DNA of 64,000 bases from Allopontixanthobacter sediminis (GTDB lineage: Bacteria > Pseudomonadota > Alphaproteobacteria > Sphingomonadales > Sphingomonadaceae). The stretch is from assembly GCF_009828115.1 (NCBI RefSeq), contig NZ_WTYL01000001.1, positions 310,001-374,000 of the forward strand, read 5' to 3'. The notes under the pieces are model-generated. The model saw only the letters and a program-made list of their open reading frames with translations, had not been told where the DNA came from and ran no database searches. The position numbers were made by a program, and so were the translations under genes. Shown here piece by piece: positions 22,801 to 30,700 of the stretch; the stretch's first letter is position 1; each line of letters starts with the position of its first letter.

Positions 22801-22936
22801 GCAGCAGCAATTGATGGACGATCCCCGGACCTCCCATCCCTTTTACTGGGGCGGCTTCGCAATCATCGGTGATGCCACTCGGCCGCTGCTGTCCGACGCG
22901 CCGCTTGTTGCCGCCCCTGCGGTAGCCGCATTATGA
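19820..22936 (+). CDS. Exported CHAT-domain (caspase-like) protease with TPR-like region
   Basis: This 1,038-residue protein has a signal peptide (cleavage near AAAQE, residue 29), a beta-rich N-terminal part, a long helical repeat region from about 180 to 560 resembling tetratricopeptide repeats, and a C-terminal CHAT domain. The peptidase dyad is H869 in HFATHGL and C918 in ILSACDTAG, both intact. The start is a TTG at 19820, preceded by a GGGGGG ribosome-binding site at 19805-19810; no ATG exists before the signal peptide ends. Its last codon overlaps the TpsB start (ATGA), so protease and outer-membrane transporter are coupled. A role in processing or licensing the secreted TpsA is inferred from location only. 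Confidence 0.88.
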   Translation: MRKNQFLFSIFAAAGVFASLCSAMPAAAQERPVLLRESFPIGDGGGILCQVQDRSVENPAKQGIFDRSWAIVCRDSAQAVANVYTFRDADADPSSLVIPLRREGVDCSAGSPAPFAAIAGAQRSPCTISGTSLGWSSIRVTRGKTTYIAEGFSAYDAATVLALRSVIDNSVAAGTIDVASTSVSDPLSFARAQAESLKPEAALAEGYRRNLGGEYAEAAAYFETLQQRLEADRDNTLNIGEFIVNRALQKSNLGEFSVADRLFGEAADETRGDMVAERLQRNFEAIHLINQGMLGEALDRLDQPLSDGLGGIEASDAGLAITIPIAERLNDGDGAGGLLGFVDELKLSPEERATLIDAQALQLRGTVLRISGDLAGAENAMLDSYGKAIAVRDGRVTSIARLRSQILGELALVSEGRGNEGQAESYLRSALALIEAQYPERQAVSAAKARLGAFLLRRGREEEAITLYRAVIDQSVGKRNAITGFSNQLRPYFRLIAYRVEADPAFAEDFFKATQILVRPGVAETQAVLSRELSSSSSEGSRLFRQALDLGRDIERLRIRFLALGKTDQSAAVAAEQRELGLQIERLEGEQLRTQAQLNDYPQYRVVAPRSLSLADFRASLKPGEVYAKMSVVGGDAFMFYTDRDFAKAYRISSSEADLDFEVDMLRSSISALEGGRYVTYPFEVALARDLHKALFGPVADRLAAAEHLVFEPDGALLRLPVDILVADDASVERYLASSSAADGDPFDFTGIAWLGRDKMVSTAVSAQSFVDARKAPRSRAAREYLGLGRNIPIGAMRPTATRSGIAEEDCSWNAAAWNSPIDDKELLIARRLVGGGGSMLLTGAEFTDDAIMGRDDLRDYRILHFATHGLVTPPNAACPAKPALLTSFGGEGSDGLLSFDEIFELGLDADIVILSACDTAGGASIEATRAAGVGSGGGTSLDGLVRSFIGAGGRTVMASHWPAPDEFGATERLISEMFTAGRDMGIGLALRTSQQQLMDDPRTSHPFYWGGFAIIGDATRPLLSDAPLVAAPAVAAL

Positions 22937-24741
22937 ACGGGATATCTTCGAACATGACCGGAAAATTCGCAGCGGCGGTAGCGGTCCTGCTGGGCGGCAC
23001 GGCCATGGCCGGCGGCGCGCTGGCGCAAACTGCGGTCACGCCGGCAACGCCGCCGACGCGCGAGGAAATCCAGCGCGACCGGCTGGAAGAAAGCCTCCGC
23101 ACGGAAGGACAGTCGGTGGCCGTGGATGGGGCGGTCGAACGCGCGCCGTGTCCACTGGCTGCGCCCGAATTTGCCGGTCTCACCTTTACCTTCACGCAGG
23201 CGCAGTTCGGCGGTCTGGAAGCAATCGATCCGGCGATCGTAGCGCCCGCCTATGCCGGTCTGGCCGGGCAGGAACTGTCGGTTGCCTCGATCTGCGATAT
23301 CCGCGACCGTGCGGGCACGCTGCTGCGGCAGCAGGGCTATCTGGCCGCGGTGCAGGTTCCCGTGCAGCAGATCGAAGGCGGCGTGGTCCGGTTCGATGTC
23401 GTGCTGGCGCGGATGAGCGCGGTACAGGTCCGCGGCGAGCCGGGCCCGTCGGGGAAACTGCTGCAGAAATACATCGACAAGCTGGTCGGCCAGCCGATTT
23501 TCAACATCAACGAAGCGGAACGCTACCTGCTGCTCGCCCGGGATATTCCCGGGCTGGACGTGCGGCTGACGTTGCAACCGGCGGCCAGCGAACCTGGCAC
23601 GTCTCCGGGTGACGTGGTGGGCATTTTCAACGTCGAGCGCACCCCGGTGTTCGCCGATCTCGCAGTGCAGAACTTCGGCAGCAAGGATGTCGGCCGGTTC
23701 GGCGCGCTGGTGCGCGTGCAGGTCAACGGCATTACCGGCATGGGCGATGAAACAACTGCCAGCGTCTATGTCGCGGAAGATTTCGACGAGCAGCGCGTCC
23801 TGCAACTGGCCCACGATTTCCGGATCGGCGGCGAGGGGTTGCGGCTGGGGGTTAACGGCACCTTCGCATGGGGGCAGCCGGATATCCCCGGACCCGACCT
23901 GTTCGAATCCGAAACCCGGATCGTCAGCGCCTATGCCGGATTTCCTCTCCAGCGATCGCAAGCGAGCAATCTGGTGGCGACCGGCGGGTTCGACCTGATC
24001 GACCAGGACGTTACCTTCACCGACCTTCCCCTGTCGAAAGACCGGCTGCGAGTGGCTTATGCGCGGATCGATTTCAACCGGATCGACCGACCGAGCCTTT
24101 CCGGAAACGCCGGCTACAGCGCAGCGGAACCCCGCTTTGCCGTCGCCGGCGGACTGGAGTTCCGGCAAGGCCTTGACGTGTTCGGCGCGAGCGAAGGGTG
24201 CGGACCGGGCTTTGCCCTGTGCACCGTGCCGGGCGCGGAAGTGCCGAGCCGGCTGGACGGGGACCCGACCGCGCTGGTGGTGCGGGCCAGCGGCCGGGTG
24301 GATTTCAGGCCGACACCGAAGATCAAGTTCTCGATCGCCCCGCGCGCGCAATATTCGCCTGACGCGTTGTTCAGCTACGAACAGGTGTCCGGCGGGACTT
24401 ACACCGCCGGGCGCGGCTATGATCCCGGCGCGGTGATCGGCGACAGCGGTTTCGGCGCGCAGGTGGAGGCGGCCTATGGTTCGCTGGTTCCCGGCAGCTT
24501 CGGCGGGGCCGCGTGGCAGCCCTATGTCTTCTACGATTTCATGGCGGCGGACACCAACAATCTGTCCGGCGGGCTGGATACGATCAGCTCGGCGGGCGGG
24601 GGTGTGCGGGCCGCATTGGGCGGCCGCATGCGCCTGGACGTATTCGGAGCGGTCCCGCTGGAACGCGCGCCGTTCCAGACCCAGCGCGGCGATGTGCGCC
24701 TGCTGATCAACCTTTCGGTCCAGCTGTTACCGTGGAGATGA
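22933..24741 (+). CDS. TpsB outer-membrane transporter (ShlB/FhaC/HecB family)
   Basis: This 602-residue protein is the transporter half of a type Vb two-partner secretion system. It has a signal peptide ending near ALAQT, two POTRA-like periplasmic domains (about residues 75-225, which bind the TPS domain of the cargo), and a C-terminal 16-strand-type barrel. The conserved loop-6 motif appears as AGRGYDPG with the usual following GDSGFGAQ. The last strand ends in an aromatic-containing LLPWR rather than a terminal phenylalanine. It overlaps the CHAT gene by four bases and is 55 bases from the TpsA cargo gene. Confidence 0.94.
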   Translation: MNGISSNMTGKFAAAVAVLLGGTAMAGGALAQTAVTPATPPTREEIQRDRLEESLRTEGQSVAVDGAVERAPCPLAAPEFAGLTFTFTQAQFGGLEAIDPAIVAPAYAGLAGQELSVASICDIRDRAGTLLRQQGYLAAVQVPVQQIEGGVVRFDVVLARMSAVQVRGEPGPSGKLLQKYIDKLVGQPIFNINEAERYLLLARDIPGLDVRLTLQPAASEPGTSPGDVVGIFNVERTPVFADLAVQNFGSKDVGRFGALVRVQVNGITGMGDETTASVYVAEDFDEQRVLQLAHDFRIGGEGLRLGVNGTFAWGQPDIPGPDLFESETRIVSAYAGFPLQRSQASNLVATGGFDLIDQDVTFTDLPLSKDRLRVAYARIDFNRIDRPSLSGNAGYSAAEPRFAVAGGLEFRQGLDVFGASEGCGPGFALCTVPGAEVPSRLDGDPTALVVRASGRVDFRPTPKIKFSIAPRAQYSPDALFSYEQVSGGTYTAGRGYDPGAVIGDSGFGAQVEAAYGSLVPGSFGGAAWQPYVFYDFMAADTNNLSGGLDTISSAGGGVRAALGGRMRLDVFGAVPLERAPFQTQRGDVRLLINLSVQLLPWR

Positions 24742-24796
24742 GCGCGGCGCAGCAAACACGGCACTTCCAGTTCCGGACGAACAAACGGGTGGGCAT

Positions 24797-27700
24797 ATGA
24801 TCAAGACCAACGGGCATCTGATGACACGCCAACAGCGCAATCGCTGGCTGGTCGGCGGATCTTCGCTTGCGGCGGCAGCGGCGCTGGCCTTCGCGCCCGG
24901 CCAAGCCTACGCCCAGAGCCTTGGGCCGAGCCGAGATGCGTTGATGCCGCGGCCGCCGGTGATGTCGCCGCGATCCCCTGACTTACGGCAGTTGCCGTCG
25001 ATACCGATGCCGCAGGAGGTCAGCCTCCCGGCGGTGCGCCAGCCAGCCCGGATCACGCCTGCCGGGATTACGCTGGATGCGCCTATTCTGGCGCCAAGGT
25101 CGCTGACCCCGCCCGCGTCGGTGGTCAGAACTCCAGTGGCGAGGCCGATCGCTGCGCAGCAAATTCCCACCGGGGTTGCCAGCGCCTCCGTCCCGCTCGG
25201 CGGCGGACCCGTCATCTCCGCAGCCGTACCCTTCTCGAGCACCCCGGCGCCGAGCAATGGCGACACCAACACTGCCGGGATCAACGTTGCCGCATCGGCA
25301 AATTACTTCGCCTCGGAAGTCGATTTTCGTCCCGGTGCCGGACAGGATGTGGTGGAATTGTTCGCCTCCAGCGCGATCATCAACTGGACTACGAATATTG
25401 CCGGGACGGCTGGCGGCGAAGTCACCTTCCTCGGCTCTGGGCAGCAGCTCAACTTCACCAGCGCGCTCGGCGATTACACCGTGCTCAACCGCATTTTCAC
25501 GCCTGCCATCGACGCAGCGGTGCGCATCGACGGGACGGTTACCAGCAGTACTTTTCTCGGCAGCGGGACCGGCGGTAACGTGTGGTTCTACAGCCCGGGC
25601 GGGCTGATCGTCGGGGCCAGCTCGGTCTTCAACGTAGGCAGCCTCGTGCTGACCAGCAGCAATCTGGACGCTATCGGTTCCACCATGAATTTCGCCGGCG
25701 TCGCGGAAGCGAATACCGCGGTGGTAATCGAATCCGGCGCGCAAATTTCCGCCCTGGAGCAGGACAGTTACTTCGCAGTCGTCGCGCCGCGCGTGCAGCA
25801 GGGCGGATCGGTCAACGTCAACGGATCGGTGGCCTATGTCGGCGCGGAGCAAGCGCAGCTGACCATCAATGGCGGCCTGTTCGACATTTCGGTCGGGGTC
25901 GGTTCCGGCGACGCCAACGGAGTGGTGCATACAGGAACCACGACCGGGTCCGCCGCGACGCCGACCGTCGATATGTTCGGCCAGGTCACCGACGCCGACG
26001 CGCGCGGGATCTACATGGTTGCCGTGCCCAAGAACGCCGCGATCTCGATGCTGGTGGGCGGCACAATCGGCTACCAGCCCGCAGAGTCCGCCTCGCTTGC
26101 CGATAACGGCAGCATTATCCTGAGCGCAGGGGCGGGCATCGCCGCGACGGGCGGCGCCGCCAACCCGGCAGCCGCAGTCGACACCGTGAATGCGGTGCCG
26201 GGCGGCAGCGTATTGGTGGAGGGCGCTTCGTTCACTTCCTCGGCCCAAATCTTTGCGAGCGATGCGGTCAACCTTACCGGCAGTGGGACCGGTTTGCTGT
26301 CTTCCGGCGGTGACGGACGCGAGGATTACGACATCGACGTCAACGCGGGCGGTGACATCAACCTGACGCTGGCGGACGATGCCGTGGTCGATATCCTCGG
26401 CAACCTGACCTTCCGATCAGGCGGGGACATAAATGTCGACCTGACATCCGCAGGCGGCGCGATGTTCGTCGGCGGGAACTTCACTCTTGAAACGCTCACC
26501 CGTGGTGCGGACGATTTCGCCACTTTCCGCGACAATGGCGGAACCGGCATCGGCGCGGACGCAGTGTCCGGCGCGATTGCCCTGACCGTCGGCGGCGGAA
26601 CGAACCTCGATGTCGGGGGTAGCCTGCTGCTCAACAGCGCGGCGCAGGGCGGCAAGGGTGAAATTCGCAACGGGTCCGCCACCGCGGGCGACATCCTGGT
26701 GAACTTCGAAACGACTGGCTCGGTCGATATCGGCGGGTTCGTGCTGGTCAGCGCGCAGGCCCTGTCGGCTCAACTCGGCAAGGACGGCGGTAACGGCCAG
26801 GGCGGGATTGGCAGCGACAGCACCGCCGGAGACGTGACCCTGAATTTCGCCAGCAACGGCGTCAGCGCGGCGGGCCTGTCTGTCGATGCCAGCGCCGAGG
26901 CGAGCCTGGGCGACAATTCCGCGATCGCGCAAAGCAACGACGCCGCTGCAGGTGACATAGCGGTTAATGTCATGAGCAGTTTTAACCAGTTTGGTAATAT
27001 CAATCTGACAGCTCGCAGCATCGCAGCGGCATCGTTCGACGCATCGGGCAATGAGATTTCCGGCCAGTCCGGACGCGGCTTGGTCAGCTTGACGGTCGCC
27101 AACACGGATACGTTGATGGACGTGTCCGGCAGCGCTTTCATCGATGTCTCGACCGAAGGGGTAGTTGCGCCGCCAACCGGCAACAGCGTCAGCGTAGTCG
27201 TGGACAATGTTGGAACGTCCGGTGGCCTGTTCATCGGGGGAACGCTTGGCATCGATACGACTGCAGGCGGCGGCGCGGCGACCGGTCTGACGGAAGCCGG
27301 TTCGGTGCTGCTGCAGGCGTCCGGCGGGCAGTTGGTTGCCGATTTCCTGGACATTTACGCCAGTGCATCGGAAGCCGGGCAAAGCTTTTCCTCCGCCGGC
27401 AGCGGCCAGGATTTCCAGGGCGGCGATGTAACCTTGCGGGCCAATGCCGGGGGCGAGATGAATTTCGCCTTCGCGTTCGTCGATACCGAGGCGACCGGCG
27501 CGTTGCAGACGGCCGGCAATGCCGCAGGCGGCGCGATCACGCTCGAAGCTGCGGACGGCACGATCACATTCCAGAGTTTTGCGAACCTGAGCGCCCGCGC
27601 CGCTGGTGGTGCGGGCACGAATCCAGCCGACGGCACCGCAGCCTTCGCGCAGGGCGGCGACATTACCGTCTCGATTTCGGGCGCGGGCGGTTCGATGAAC

Positions 27701-30700
27701 CTGGCGGACATTTTCCTCGCTGCGGATGCCTCTATCCTGTTCGATGTCGAAAGCGGCAGCAGCGAGTTCAGCGGTGACGGCGGGTCCGCACAGGCCGGAG
27801 ATATCGTGTTCAACCTCGACGGAGGCAGTCTGACCGCAGATTCCCTCGGGATCACCAGCAACGGTTTCGGCGGTGTAGGCGGGGGGCTCCCTCCCGGAAC
27901 AGCTCCGTTCTCGACCGGCCTGCCGCCGGCCGGGGACGGCGGGCTGGGCCAGGGCGGCACGATCACCTTCAACCTCGACGGCACCAACATGACTGTCGGG
28001 AGCCTCGACATTCTTGCCGACGGGCTGGGAGGTAACGGAGCGTTCGGGGATTTCGAAGCCGGCACGCGCGGCGGGCGCGGCGGCGATGCGGTCGGCGGCA
28101 CGGTTGTTTTCAACGCCCTGTCCGGCACACTCACCGCAGGATCGATAACGGTGGCGGCGCGCGGTAACGGGATCAACGGCGGGGGTGCGGGCGGTTCCGC
28201 TTTCGGGTCGGAAGGCGGCGACGGTGGCAACGCTACCGGCGGTAGCGCGACCTTCAATCTGACCGGCAGCGCGGTCATTGATGGGGGGACCGTGCTGGTC
28301 ACCACCGACGGGTACGGCGGTCGTGGCGGCAATTCCTTTGCGACCGTCACCCAGACCGGGACCAACATCATCGGTCAGGACGCAGGTGCTGGGGGTAATG
28401 GCACCGGCGGTACCACCAACTTCAATCACGTCAGCGGCACGATCGATTTCACGTCGCTGACTGCCAGCGCCCGCGGGATTGGCGGAGACGGCGGCGGAAG
28501 TTTTGGTTTCTCGACCGGCGATGCGACCGGCGCCGGCGGCGCAGGCGGCAATGGCGCAGGCGGGATCGCGTCAATCAATCTCGATCAGGACGATGGCAGC
28601 GATCCGGTGTATTTCGTCACCGCCGACGCGATCGGCGGCGCGGGCGGCGGCGGCCTCGCCAGCGGTAATGGCGGTTCAGCCTCTGGCGGAACGGCGAATC
28701 TTGCGATCAACAATTCCGCGATAACGCTTGACGCCGCCACTATCTCGGCCCGCGCAACTGGTGGGAACGCTGGCTTTACGGACACTATTGGCGGCCTCGC
28801 CGGGGCAGGCGGCGACGCCGTCGGCGGCAGCGCCAATCTCGACATCGTCGGCGCGCTCGCTTCGGTATCCTCCTCCAATCCGTTGCAGATATTCGCTAGC
28901 GCGGCTGGCGGCACAGGTGGCGGCGGCGCGCCCGCCGCAGTCTTCGCCAATGGCGGCACCGGGGGAGCCGGCGGAAGCGCCGCCGGCGGCACCGCGCGCA
29001 TCGGCGTAAGCGGTGCGGGAGCGAGCCTGACCGTCGACCCCGATCTTGCGGTGCTGTCGGCAGATGCCGTCGGCGGCGAGGGCGGCCAGGGAGGTTTCAG
29101 TTTCGATGCCATCGGCGGGGCGGGCGGCCAAGGCGGCGATGCAGTGGGCGGTGCGCTGACGCTTGAGGCCAACAGCGGAACTACCCTCACGATCTTCGAT
29201 ATATCGGGTACCTATGTCATGACCAGCGCGGGTATCGGCGGCGCGGGCGGACAAGGCGGCAACGGTGGCTTTTCGCCCGGTTCGGATGGCGGCATCGGCG
29301 GCAATGGCGGAATAGGCACCGGCGGATCGCCGACCCTCCGCGCAATCGGCGGCACGATCATCGGCGGCGACATCGTGTTGGCCGGTCTCGGGATCGGCGG
29401 CGACGGCGGCATCGGGGGAATGTTCGGTTCCGGTGTCCCCGGCCCTTCGGGCAATGGCGGAGCAGGGCAGGGAGGCAGCCCGGTAATCGAGCTGCTGGAC
29501 GGCAGCCCGGGGATCGTCAACCTGGGCGATGTCGCGATCGTCAGTGCGGCAGCGGGCGGAACCGGTACCGTGACTGGCACCACGGTCGCCGGACGGATCG
29601 ATATTCGCGACCTGTCGAGCGATGCGGGCGGGGTATTCAGTTTCGGTTCGTTGGTGGCCTCTGTATCAGGTGACACTGCGTCCCTGGGCGGCGGCTTTTT
29701 CCTGACCGGCGGCAGCGAAGCGAACACCGTCGTGGGCAACCAATCGGTCAATGTGGTCGGCGATATTTCGTACACGTTCGCAAGCGACGGGCAGCTGCTG
29801 GTTGGCGGCGCGACCGACCTGACCGCGACCGGCAGTATCCTCGTCACGCACACCGGCAACACTGGCGGGGCGGTGTCCCTTTCCAGCGGCGGAAATTTCA
29901 CCGCTACGGCGGGAGCGGATTTCATCGCTGACGGGCAGTCGATCATCGGGAGCGGCGGCGCGATCACCATCCGCGCCGAGGGCGAGGCCGAGGCGAATGA
30001 CCTGCGCGCGGTGTCCAACATCGATTTCTCTGCCGGGCGCAACGCGCTGGTGAACAACGCGTCGGTCACCGGTCCGCCGCTGACCGTCAACGTGGGTGCC
30101 GGGACGATTGTCCTCAACGGCATCGATATTCGCGCGGGCGGAAACAACGACCCCAGCTTCGAGCAGTTCGATCCCAATTTCAACGCGGCGATAACGGGTG
30201 ACGTAACCTCGACCGGATTCGTGTCCGTCACGGCAGGAGGCAATGCGCTGTTTACCGCTGGTTCCAGCACGGTGTCGGATAACGGGCTGACCGTCAGGAC
30301 GGGTGACGACATCCTGATCGCCAGCGGCGCGTTGGTGGAAGCCGGTGCAAACCCGGCCACGACCCCCAGCGCTGCCAATCCGTTCGCGAATTTCAACAAT
30401 CTGGTGCTCGATGCCGGTGCACTCGCGCGTTCCGGCGAGTTGCTGGCCGGCCCGCTCACCCCGCTTGCCTCGATCGTTTCCGCGGGAACCATCGATGCAA
30501 ACGATTTCGCGATCATCCTCACCGCGAACGCCATTGACGGTAGCGGCGGGGCGATCAGCGCCAGCTCGCTTGCGGCGGATATTGTGGATGCTCCCAATGC
30601 GGGCGCAGCCCAGGGGAATGACGCCGGACTGCTTGGCGCGCAGTGCGTTGAGGGCAACATCTGTCTTGGCTCGGTATCGGCGGACAACCGCATCGAAATC

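Noticed and set aside
22843-24351. 502-codon minus-strand open frame over tpsB
   Set aside because: Shadow of the transporter gene, which has signal peptide, POTRA and barrel features. The antisense product has none.
27880-29560. CRISPR-like or tandem DNA repeat array
   Set aside because: The repetition is at protein level with diverged DNA and no uniform repeat-spacer lengths.
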